From: Sabellastarte sp. h YS-2021
Taxonomy: Eukaryota; Annelida; Polychaeta; Sabellida; Sabellidae
NCBI GenBank assembly: GCA_964017235.1
Contig: OZ024931.1
Location: 135,534,033 to 135,598,032, forward strand
DNA length: 64,000 nt
Direction of reading: 5' to 3'
This document shows, piece by piece, positions 24,518-36,764 of this stretch. A model generated the notes under the pieces. That model had not been told where the DNA came from. It did not search any database and worked only from the letters and a program-made list of their open reading frames with translations. Position 1 is the stretch's first letter; each line of letters begins with the position of its first letter. Position numbers and translations under genes: made by a program.

Positions 24518-27107
24518 AGAAATTATATAACCCAAATAGGGCTGTTAAAATGGTCGAAAAAAGATGTAAATCAGCCCAAATGAGTAGCAAATGTTGGTCT
24601 ATAATCCTGAAATTTGGTCAGAATATAGTGTGCAACTAGCTAAATCTGACTGCACAGGTTTTAGAATTACATCTGATATAGCAGTGACTACTGGTGTGGT
24701 ATTTGGACCCCAGCAGGCCTGTAATACGCCTGCTGGGGGGTGCATTAAGATGTACTCATTTCTTGCCCAATAAGGCAGATGTAAGGCTATAAACCATATT
24801 TTTTGCGAGTGTGGGAGCCACTAAGAGAGAATTAAGTAGTGTATTCCTTTAGAAATACACAACAAGCTCAAAATGCATGTCTTGGGAGTGCATGTAGCGA
24901 GGGTACCACTAAATGGCAAATCAGTTCAAACCACCCCTTAAAGTAGTTGTATCTGGCTCAAATTTTCACAGAAAACTCAGTTTACATCAGAGAATAAAAT
25001 TGCATTGGTCTGAACCACTCAAGAGCCATATTAGGAATTTCAGTTTTCGGGGGGTGGGGCTGGTCTGGCCCCCCCTCATGGAGGTAATGTCAAGTATCTC
25101 ATAATGTATCAAATCTGAAGCCAAAAATTAATTTCATTCATGTTTTGACAATAAAAGAGGACATTTTGGGCACATTTGGAACATTACATCTCTGAACAGA
25201 AATTATATAACCCAAATAGGGCTGTTAAAATGGTCGAAAAAAGATGTAAATCAGCCCAAATGAGTAGCAAATGTTGGTCTATAATCCTGAAATTTGGTCA
25301 GAATATAGTGTGCAACTAGCTAAATCTGACTGCACAGGTTTTAGAATTACATCTGATATAGCAGTGACTACTGGTGTGGTATTTGGACCCCAGCAGGCCT
25401 GTAATACGCCTGCTGGGGGGTGCATTAAGATGTACTCATTTCTTGCCCAATAAGGCAGATGTAAGGCTATAAACCATATTTTTTGCGAGTGTGGGAGCCA
25501 CTAAGAGAGAATTAAGTAGTGTATTCCTTTAGAAATACACAACAAGCTCAAAATGCATGTCTTGGGAGTGCATGTAGCGAGGGTACCACTAAATGGCAAA
25601 TCAGTTCAAACCACCCCTTAAAGTAGTTGTATCTGGCTCAAATTTTCACAGAAAACTCAGTTTACATCAGAGAATAAAATTGCATTGGTCTGAACCACTC
25701 AAGAGCCATATTAGGAATTTCAGTTTTCGGGGGGTGGGGCTGGTCTGGCCCCCCCTCATGGAGGTAATGTCAAGTATCTCATAATGTATCAAATCTGAAG
25801 CCAAAAATTAATTTCATTCATGTTTTGACAATAAAAGAGGACATTTTGGGCACATTTGGAACATTACATCTCTGAACAGAAATTATATAACCCAAATAGG
25901 GCTGTTAAAATGGTCGAAAAAAGATGTAAATCAGCCCAAATGAGTAGCAAATGTTGGTCTATAATCCTGAAATTTGGTCAGAATATAGTGTGCAACTAGC
26001 TAAATCTGACTGCACAGGTTTTAGAATTACATCTGATATAGCAGTGACTACTGGTGTGGTATTTGGACCCCAGCAGGCCTGTAATACGCCTGCTGGGGGG
26101 TGCATTAAGATGTACTCATTTCTTGCCCAATAAGGCAGATGTAAGGCTATAAACCATATTTTTTGCGAGTGTGGGAGCCACTAAGAGAGAATTAAGTAGT
26201 GTATTCCTTTAGAAATACACAACAAGCTCAAAATGCATGTCTTGGGAGTGCATGTAGCGAGGGTACCACTAAATGGCAAATCAGTTCAAACCACCCCTTA
26301 AAGTAGTTGTATCTGGCTCAAATTTTCACAGAAAACTCAGTTTACATCAGAGAATAAAATTGCATTGGTCTGAACCACTCAAGAGCCATATTAGGAATTT
26401 CAGTTTTCGGGGGGTGGGGCTGGTCTGGCCCCCCCTCATGGAGGTAATGTCAAGTATCTCATAATGTATCAAATCTGAAGCCAAAAATTAATTTCATTCA
26501 TGTTTTGACAATAAAAGAGGACATTTTGGGCACATTTGGAACATTACATCTCTGAACAGAAATTATATAACCCAAATAGGGCTGTTAAAATGGTCGAAAA
26601 AAGATGTAAATCAGCCCAAATGAGTAGCAAATGTTGGTCTATAATCCTGAAATTTGGTCAGAATATAGTGTGCAACTAGCTAAATCTGACTGCACAGGTT
26701 TTAGAATTACATCTGATATAGCAGTGACTACTGGTGTGGTATTTGGACCCCAGCAGGCCTGTAATACGCCTGCTGGGGGGTGCATTAAGATGTACTCATT
26801 TCTTGCCCAATAAGGCAGATGTAAGGCTATAAACCATATTTTTTGCGAGTGTGGGAGCCACTAAGAGAGAATTAAGTAGTGTATTCCTTTAGAAATACAC
26901 AACAAGCTCAAAATGCATGTCTTGGGAGTGCATGTAGCGAGGGTACCACTAAATGGCAAATCAGTTCAAACCACCCCTTAAAGTAGTTGTATCTGGCTCA
27001 AATTTTCACAGAAAACTCAGTTTACATCAGAGAATAAAATTGCATTGGTCTGAACCACTCAAGAGCCATATTAGGAATTTCAGTTTTCGGGGGGTGGGGC
27101 TGGTCTG

Positions 27108-27123
27108 CCCCCCCCCCCCCCCC
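27108..27123 (+). repeat. Expanded C tract, 16 C (unit 40)
   Basis: Sixteen C preceded by a single G, isolated inside the otherwise uniform A2 sub-array. Neighbours on both sides have 7 C, so this looks like a single recent event or a conversion. Confidence 0.85.
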
Positions 27124-30100
27124 TCATGGAGGTAATGTCAAGTATCTCATAATGTATCAAATCTGAAGCCAAAAATTAATTTCATTCATGTTTTGACAAT
27201 AAAAGAGGACATTTTGGGCACATTTGGAACATTACATCTCTGAACAGAAATTATATAACCCAAATAGGGCTGTTAAAATGGTCGAAAAAAGATGTAAATC
27301 AGCCCAAATGAGTAGCAAATGTTGGTCTATAATCCTGAAATTTGGTCAGAATATAGTGTGCAACTAGCTAAATCTGACTGCACAGGTTTTAGAATTACAT
27401 CTGATATAGCAGTGACTACTGGTGTGGTATTTGGACCCCAGCAGGCCTGTAATACGCCTGCTGGGGGGTGCATTAAGATGTACTCATTTCTTGCCCAATA
27501 AGGCAGATGTAAGGCTATAAACCATATTTTTTGCGAGTGTGGGAGCCACTAAGAGAGAATTAAGTAGTGTATTCCTTTAGAAATACACAACAAGCTCAAA
27601 ATGCATGTCTTGGGAGTGCATGTAGCGAGGGTACCACTAAATGGCAAATCAGTTCAAACCACCCCTTAAAGTAGTTGTATCTGGCTCAAATTTTCACAGA
27701 AAACTCAGTTTACATCAGAGAATAAAATTGCATTGGTCTGAACCACTCAAGAGCCATATTAGGAATTTCAGTTTTCGGGGGGTGGGGCTGGTCTGGCCCC
27801 CCCTCATGGAGGTAATGTCAAGTATCTCATAATGTATCAAATCTGAAGCCAAAAATTAATTTCATTCATGTTTTGACAATAAAAGAGGACATTTTGGGCA
27901 CATTTGGAACATTACATCTCTGAACAGAAATTATATAACCCAAATAGGGCTGTTAAAATGGTCGAAAAAAGATGTAAATCAGCCCAAATGAGTAGCAAAT
28001 GTTGGTCTATAATCCTGAAATTTGGTCAGAATATAGTGTGCAACTAGCTAAATCTGACTGCACAGGTTTTAGAATTACATCTGATATAGCAGTGACTACT
28101 GGTGTGGTATTTGGACCCCAGCAGGCCTGTAATACGCCTGCTGGGGGGTGCATTAAGATGTACTCATTTCTTGCCCAATAAGGCAGATGTAAGGCTATAA
28201 ACCATATTTTGTGCGAGTGTGGGAGCCACTAAGAGAGAATTAAGTAGTGTATTCCTTTAGAAATACACAACAAGCTCAAAATGCATGTCTTGGGAGTGCA
28301 TGTAGCGAGGGTACCACTAAATGGCAAATCAGTTCAAACCACCCCTTAAAGTAGTTGTATCTGGCTCAAATTTTCACAGAAAACTCAGTTTACATCAGAG
28401 AATAAAATTGCATTGGTCTGAACCACTCAAGAGCCATATTAGGAATTTCAGTTTTCGGGGGGTGGGGCTGGTCTGGCCCCCCCTCATGGAGGTAATGTCA
28501 AGTATCTCATAATGTATCAAATCTGAAGCCAAAAATTAATTTCATTCATGTTTTGACAATAAAAGAGGACATTTTGGGCACATTTGGAACATTACATCTC
28601 TGAACAGAAATTATATAACCCAAATAGGGCTGTTAAAATGGTCGAAAAAAGATGTAAATCAGCCCAAATGAGTAGCAAATGTTGGTCTATAATCCTGAAA
28701 TTTGGTCAGAATATAGTGTGCAACTAGCTAAATCTGACTGCACAGGTTTTAGAATTACATCTGATATAGCAGTGACTACTGGTGTGGTATTTGGACCCCA
28801 GCAGGCCTGTAATACGCCTGCTGGGGGGTGCATTAAGATGTACTCATTTCTTGCCCAATAAGGCAGATGTAAGGCTATAAACCATATTTTTTGCGAGTGT
28901 GGGAGCCACTAAGAGAGAATTAAGTAGTGTATTCCTTTAGAAATACACAACAAGCTCAAAATGCATGTCTTGGGAGTGCATGTAGCGAGGGTACCACTAA
29001 ATGGCAAATCAGTTCAAACCACCCCTTAAAGTAGTTGTATCTGGCTCAAATTTTCACAGAAAACTCAGTTTACATCAGAGAATAAAATTGCATTGGTCTG
29101 AACCACTCAAGAGCCATATTAGGAATTTCAGTTTTCGGGGGGTGGGGCTGGTCTGGCCCCCCCTCATGGAGGTAATGTCAAGTATCTCATAATGTATCAA
29201 ATCTGAAGCCAAAAATTAATTTCATTCATGTTTTGACAATAAAAGAGGACATTTTGGGCACATTTGGAACATTACATCTCTGAACAGAAATTATATAACC
29301 CAAATAGGGCTGTTAAAATGGTCGAAAAAAGATGTAAATCAGCCCAAATGAGTAGCAAATGTTGGTCTATAATCCTGAAATTTGGTCAGAATATAGTGTG
29401 CAACTAGCTAAATCTGACTGCACAGGTTTTAGAATTACATCTGATATAGCAGTGACTACTGGTGTGGTATTTGGACCCCAGCAGGCCTGTAATACGCCTG
29501 CTGGGGGGTGCATTAAGATGTACTCATTTCTTGCCCAATAAGGCAGATGTAAGGCTATAAACCATATTTTTTGCGAGTGTGGGAGCCACTAAGAGAGAAT
29601 TAAGTAGTGTATTCCTTTAGAAATACACAACAAGCTCAAAATGCATGTCTTGGGAGTGCATGTAGCGAGGGTACCACTAAATGGCAAATCAGTTCAAACC
29701 ACCCCTTAAAGTAGTTGTATCTGGCTCAAATTTTCACAGAAAACTCAGTTTACATCAGAGAATAAAATTGCATTGGTCTGAACCACTCAAGAGCCATATT
29801 AGGAATTTCAGTTTTCGGGGGGTGGGGCTGGTCTGGCCCCCCCTCATGGAGGTAATGTCAAGTATCTCATAATGTATCAAATCTGAAGCCAAAAATTAAT
29901 TTCATTCATGTTTTGACAATAAAAGAGGACATTTTGGGCACATTTGGAACATTACATCTCTGAACAGAAATTATATAACCCAAATAGGGCTGTTAAAATG
30001 GTCGAAAAAAGATGTAAATCAGCCCAAATGAGTAGCAAATGTTGGTCTATAATCCTGAAATTTGGTCAGAATATAGTGTGCAACTAGCTAAATCTGACTG

Positions 30101-31324
30101 CACAGGTTTTAGAATTACATCTGATATAGCAGTGACTACTGGTGTGGTATTTGGACCCCAGCAGGCCTGTAATACGCCTGCTGGGGGGTGCATTAAGATG
30201 TACTCATTTCTTGCCCAATAAGGCAGATGTAAGGCTATAAACCATATTTTTTGCGAGTGTGGGAGCCACTAAGAGAGAATTAAGTAGTGTATTCCTTTAG
30301 AAATACACAACAAGCTCAAAATGCATGTCTTGGGAGTGCATGTAGCGAGGGTACCACTAAATGGCAAATCAGTTCAAACCACCCCTTAAAGTAGTTGTAT
30401 CTGGCTCAAATTTTCACAGAAAACTCAGTTTACATCAGAGAATAAAATTGCATTGGTCTGAACCACTCAAGAGCCATATTAGGAATTTCAGTTTTCGGGG
30501 GGTGGGGCTGGTCTGGCCCCCCTCATGGAGGTAATGTCAAGTATCTCATAATGTATCAAATCTGAAGCCAAAAATTAATTTCATTCATGTTTTGACAATA
30601 AAAGAGGACATTTTGGGCACATTTGGAACATTACATCTCTGAACAGAAATTATATAACCCAAATAGGGCTGTTAAAATGGTCGAAAAAAGATGTAAATCA
30701 GCCCAAATGAGTAGCAAATGTTGGTCTATAATCCTGAAATTTGGTCAGAATATAGTGTGCAACTAGCTAAATCTGACTGCACAGGTTTTAGAATTACATC
30801 TGATATAGCAGTGACTACTGGTGTGGTATTTGGACCCCAGCAGGCCTGTAATACGCCTGCTGGGGGGTGCATTAAGATGTACTCATTTCTTGCCCAATAA
30901 GGCAGATGTAAGGCTATAAACCATATTTTTTGCGAGTGTGGGAGCCACTAAGAGAGAATTAAGTAGTGTATTCCTTTAGAAATACACAACAAGCTCAAAA
31001 TGCATGTCTTGGGAGTGCATGTAGCGAGGGTACCACTAAATGGCAAATCAGTTCAAACCACCCCTTAAAGTAGTTGTATCTGGCTCAAATTTTCACAGAA
31101 AACTCAGTTTACATCAGAGAATAAAATTGCATTGGTCTGAACCACTCAAGAGCCATATTAGGAATTTCAGTTTTCGGGGGGTGGGGCTGGTCTGGCCCCC
31201 CCTCATGGAGGTAATGTCAAGTATCTCATAATGTATCAAATCTGAAGCCAAAAATTAATTTCATTCATGTTTTGACAATAAAAGAGGACATTTTGGGCAC
31301 ATTTGGAACATTACATCTCTGAAC

Positions 31325-34300
31325 AGAAATTATATAACCCAAATAGGGCTGTTAAAATGGTCGAAAAAAGATGTAAATCAGCCCAAATGAGTAGCAAATG
31401 TTGGTCTATAATCCTGAAATTTGGTCAGAATATAGTGTGCAACTAGCTAAATCTGACTGCACAGGTTTTAGAATTACATCTGATATAGCAGTGACTACTG
31501 GTGTGGTATTTGGACCCCAGCAGGCCTGTAATACGCCTGCTGGGGGGTGCATTAAGATGTACTCATTTCTTGCCCAATAAGGCAGATGTAAGGCTATAAA
31601 CCATATTTTGTGCGAGTGTGGGAGCCACTAAGAGAGAATTAAGTAGTGTATTCCTTTAGAAATACACAACAAGCTCAAAATGCATGTCTTGGGAGTGCAT
31701 GTAGCGAGGGTACCACTAAATGGCAAATCAGTTCAAACCACCCCTTAAAGTAGTTGTATCTGGCTCAAATTTTCACAGAAAACTCAGTTTACATCAGAGA
31801 ATAAAATTGCATTGGTCTGAACCACTCAAGAGCCATATTAGGAATTTCAGTTTTCGGGGGGTGGGGCTGGTCTGGCCCCCCCTCATGGAGGTAATGTCAA
31901 GTATCTCATAATGTATCAAATCTGAAGCCAAAAATTAATTTCATTCATGTTTTGACAATAAAAGAGGACATTTTGGGCACATTTGGAACATTACATCTCT
32001 GAACAGAAATTATATAACCCAAATAGGGCTGTTAAAATGGTCGAAAAAAGATGTAAATCAGCCCAAATGAGTAGCAAATGTTGGTCTATAATCCTGAAAT
32101 TTGGTCAGAATATAGTGTGCAACTAGCTAAATCTGACTGCACAGGTTTTAGAATTACATCTGATATAGCAGTGACTACTGGTGTGGTATTTGGACCCCAG
32201 CAGGCCTGTAATACGCCTGCTGGGGGGTGCATTAAGATGTACTCATTTCTTGCCCAATAAGGCAGATGTAAGGCTATAAACCATATTTTTTGCGAGTGTG
32301 GGAGCCACTAAGAGAGAATTAAGTAGTGTATTCCTTTAGAAATACACAACAAGCTCAAAATGCATGTCTTGGGAGTGCATGTAGCGAGGGTACCACTAAA
32401 TGGCAAATCAGTTCAAACCACCCCTTAAAGTAGTTGTATCTGGCTCAAATTTTCACAGAAAACTCAGTTTACATCAGAGAATAAAATTGCATTGGTCTGA
32501 ACCACTCAAGAGCCATATTAGGAATTTCAGTTTTCGGGGGGTGGGGCTGGTCTGGCCCCCCCTCATGGAGGTAATGTCAAGTATCTCATAATGTATCAAA
32601 TCTGAAGCCAAAAATTAATTTCATTCATGTTTTGACAATAAAAGAGGACATTTTGGGCACATTTGGAACATTACATCTCTGAACAGAAATTATATAACCC
32701 AAATAGGGCTGTTAAAATGGTCGAAAAAAGATGTAAATCAGCCCAAATGAGTAGCAAATGTTGGTCTATAATCCTGAAATTTGGTCAGAATATAGTGTGC
32801 AACTAGCTAAATCTGACTGCACAGGTTTTAGAATTACATCTGATATAGCAGTGACTACTGGTGTGGTATTTGGACCCCAGCAGGCCTGTAATACGCCTGC
32901 TGGGGGGTGCATTAAGATGTACTCATTTCTTGCCCAATAAGGCAGATGTAAGGCTATAAACCATATTTTTTGCGAGTGTGGGAGCCACTAAGAGAGAATT
33001 AAGTAGTGTATTCCTTTAGAAATACACAACAAGCTCAAAATGCATGTCTTGGGAGTGCATGTAGCGAGGGTACCACTAAATGGCAAATCAGTTCAAACCA
33101 CCCCTTAAAGTAGTTGTATCTGGCTCAAATTTTCACAGAAAACTCAGTTTACATCAGAGAATAAAATTGCATTGGTCTGAACCACTCAAGAGCCATATTA
33201 GGAATTTCAGTTTTCGGGGGGTGGGGCTGGTCTGGCCCCCCCTCATGGAGGTAATGTCAAGTATCTCATAATGTATCAAATCTGAAGCCAAAAATTAATT
33301 TCATTCATGTTTTGACAATAAAAGAGGACATTTTGGGCACATTTGGAACATTACATCTCTGAACAGAAATTATATAACCTAAATAGGGCTGTTAAAATGG
33401 TCGAAAAAAGATGTAAATCAGCCCAAATGAGTAGCAAATGTTGGTCTATAATCCTGAAATTTGGTCAGAATATAGTGTGCAACTAGCTAAATCTGACTGC
33501 ACAGGTTTTAGAATTACATCTGATATAGCAGTGACTACTGGTGTGGTATTTGGACCCCAGCAGGCCTGTAATACGCCTGCTGGGGGGTGCATTAAGATGT
33601 ACTCATTTCTTGCCCAATAAGGCAGATGTAAGGCTATAAACCATATTTTGTGCGAGTGTGGGAGCCACTAAGAGAGAATTAAGTAGTGTATTCCTTTAGA
33701 AATACACAACAAGCTCAAAATGCATGTCTTGGGAGTGCATGTAGCGAGGGTACCACTAAATGGCAAATCAGTTCAAACCACCCCTTAAAGTAGTTGTATC
33801 TGGCTCAAATTTTCACAGAAAACTCAGTTTACATCAGAGAATAAAATTGCATTGGTCTGAACCACTCAAGAGCCATATTAGGAATTTCAGTTTTCGGGGG
33901 GTGGGGCTGGTCTGGCCCCCCCTCATGGAGGTAATGTCAAGTATCTCATAATGTATCAAATCTGAAGCCAAAAATTAATTTCATTCATGTTTTGACAATA
34001 AAAGAGGACATTTTGGGCACATTTGGAACATTACATCTCTGAACAGAAATTATATAACCCAAATAGGGCTGTTAAAATGGTCGAAAAAAGATGTAAATCA
34101 GCCCAAATGAGTAGCAAATGTTGGTCTATAATCCTGAAATTTGGTCAGAATATAGTGTGCAACTAGCTAAATCTGACTGCACAGGTTTTAGAATTACATC
34201 TGATATAGCAGTGACTACTGGTGTGGTATTTGGACCCCAGCAGGCCTGTAATACGCCTGCTGGGGGGTGCATTAAGATGTACTCATTTCTTGCCCAATAA

Positions 34301-36330
34301 GGCAGATGTAAGGCTATAAACCATATTTTGTGCGAGTGTGGGAGCCACTAAGAGAGAATTAAGTAGTGTATTCCTTTAGAAATACACAACAAGCTCAAAA
34401 TGCATGTCTTGGGAGTGCATGTAGCGAGGGTACCACTAAATGGCAAATCAGTTCAAACCACCCCTTAAAGTAGTTGTATCTGGCTCAAATTTTCACAGAA
34501 AACTCAGTTTACATCAGAGAATAAAATTGCATTGGTCTGAACCACTCAAGAGCCATATTAGGAATTTCAGTTTTCGGGGGGTGGGGCTGGTCTGGCCCCC
34601 CCTCATGGAGGTAATGTCAAGTATCTCATAATGTATCAAATCTGAAGCCAAAAATTAATTTCATTCATGTTTTGACAATAAAAGAGGACATTTTGGGCAC
34701 ATTTGGAACATTACATCTCTGAACAGAAATTATATAACCCAAATAGGGCTGTTAAAATGGTCGAAAAAAGATGTAAATCAGCCCAAATGAGTAGCAAATG
34801 TTGGTCTATAATCCTGAAATTTGGTCAGAATATAGTGTGCAACTAGCTAAATCTGACTGCACAGGTTTTAGAATTACATCTGATATAGCAGTGACTACTG
34901 GTGTGGTATTTGGACCCCAGCAGGCCTGTAATACGCCTGCTGGGGGGTGCATTAAGATGTACTCATTTCTTGCCCAATAAGGCAGATGTAAGGCTATAAA
35001 CCATATTTTTTGCGAGTGTGGGAGCCACTAAGAGAGAATTAAGTAGTGTATTCCTTTAGAAATACACAACAAGCTCAAAATGCATGTCTTGGGAGTGCAT
35101 GTAGCGAGGGTACCACTAAATGGCAAATCAGTTCAAACCACCCCTTAAAGTAGTTGTATCTGGCTCAAATTTTCACAGAAAACTCAGTTTACATCAGAGA
35201 ATAAAATTGCATTGGTCTGAACCACTCAAGAGCCATATTAGGAATTTCAGTTTTCGGGGGGTGGGGCTGGTCTGGCCCCCCCTCATGGAGGTAATGTCAA
35301 GTATCTCATAATGTATCAAATCTGAAGCCAAAAATTAATTTCATTCATGTTTTGACAATAAAAGAGGACATTTTGGGCACATTTGGAACATTACATCTCT
35401 GAACAGAAATTATATAACCCAAATAGGGCTGTTAAAATGGTCGAAAAAAGATGTAAATCAGCCCAAATGAGTAGCAAATGTTGGTCTATAATCCTGAAAT
35501 TTGGTCAGAATATAGTGTGCAACTAGCTAAATCTGACTGCACAGGTTTTAGAATTACATCTGATATAGCAGTGACTACTGGTGTGGTATTTGGACCCCAG
35601 CAGGCCTGTAATACGCCTGCTGGGGGGTGCATTAAGATGTACTCATTTCTTGCCCAATAAGGCAGATGTAAGGCTATAAACCATATTTTTTGCGAGTGTG
35701 GGAGCCACTAAGAGAGAATTAAGTAGTGTATTCCTTTAGAAATACACAACAAGCTCAAAATGCATGTCTTGGGAGTGCATGTAGCGAGGGTACCACTAAA
35801 TGGCAAATCAGTTCAAACCACCCCTTAAAGTAGTTGTATCTGGCTCAAATTTTCACAGAAAACTCAGTTTACATCAGAGAATAAAATTGCATTGGTCTGA
35901 ACCACTCAAGAGCCATATTAGGAATTTCAGTTTTCGGGGGGTGGGGCTGGTCTGGCCCCCCCTCATGGAGGTAATGTCAAGTATCTCATAATGTATCAAA
36001 TCTGAAGCCAAAAATTAATTTCATTCATGTTTTGACAATAAAAGAGGACATTTTGGGCACATTTGGAACATTACATCTCTGAACAGAAATTATATAACCT
36101 AAATAGGGCTGTTAAAATGGTCGAAAAAAGATGTAAATCAGCCCAAATGAGTAGCAAATGTTGGTCTATAATCCTGAAATTTGGTCAGAATATAGTGTGC
36201 AACTAGCTAAATCTGACTGCACAGGTTTTAGAATTACATCTGATATAGCAGTGACTACTGGTGTGGTATTTGGACCCCAGCAGGCCTGTAATACGCCTGC
36301 TGGGGGGTGCATTAAGATGTACTCATTTCT
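31325..36330 (+). repeat. 4-unit duplication (units 47-50 and 51-54) ending at the family boundary
   Basis: The series G286, T286, T286, then a unit with both aacct (in place of aaccc, near the unit start) and G286, occurs twice. The aacct change is at about 33,380 and 36,100 and nowhere else in the window. The offset is 2,720 bp, four units. The second copy is cut by the switch to family B inside unit 54. The duplication therefore reached the boundary or was truncated by it. Confidence 0.75.
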
Positions 36331-36764
36331 TGCAAAATAAGGCAGATGTAAGGCTATAAACCATATTTTGTGCGAGTGTGGGAGCCACTAAGAGAGAATT
36401 AAGTAGTGTATTCCTTTAGAAATACACAACAAGCTCAAAATACATGTCTTGGGAGTGCATGTAGCGAGGGTACCACTAAATGGCAAATCAGTTCAAACCA
36501 CCCCTTAAAGTAGTTGTATCTGGCTCAAATTTTCACAGAAAACTCAGTTTATATCAGAGAATAAAATTGCACTGGTCTGAACCACTCAAGAGCCATATTA
36601 AGAATTTCAGTTTCCGGGGTGTGGGGCTGGTCTGGCCCACCCTGATGGAGGTAATGTCAAGTATCTCATAATGTATCAAATCTGAAGCCAAAAATTAATT
36701 TCATTCATGTTTTGACAATAAAAGAGGACATTTTGGGCACATTTGGAACGTTACATCTCTGAAC
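36085..36764 (+). repeat. Unit 54: hybrid unit at the A/B family boundary
   Basis: The left part is A-type: it carries the aacct change at about 36,100 that otherwise occurs only in unit 50. The right part is B-type: gcaaaat in place of gcccaat near 36,332, A at unit position 358, T at 468, C at 530 and T at 536. The switch therefore lies between 36,099 and 36,332, a stretch where the families do not differ. The simplest reading is a single unequal crossover or conversion edge that joined two separately homogenised arrays in phase. Confidence 0.85.

Larger units (their letters stand above)
16359..36084 (+). repeat. Sub-array A2: highly homogeneous A-family units 25-53
   Basis: Units start at 16359, 17039, 17719, 18399, 19079, 19759, 20438, 21118, 21798, 22478, 23158, 23839, 24518, 25198, 25878, 26558, 27246, 27926, 28606, 29286, 29966, 30645, 31325, 32005, 32685, 33365, 34045, 34725 and 35405. 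All have C at unit position 468 and A-family bases at 358, 530 and 536. Nearly the only differences are T or G at 286 (G in units 30, 35, 42, 47, 50 and 51), C-tract length (6 in units 30 and 45, 16 in unit 40), a G-to-A in the G run of unit 31 (about 20,976), and single-base indels in units 35 and 36. Low diversity points to recent amplification or efficient conversion. Confidence 0.9.
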
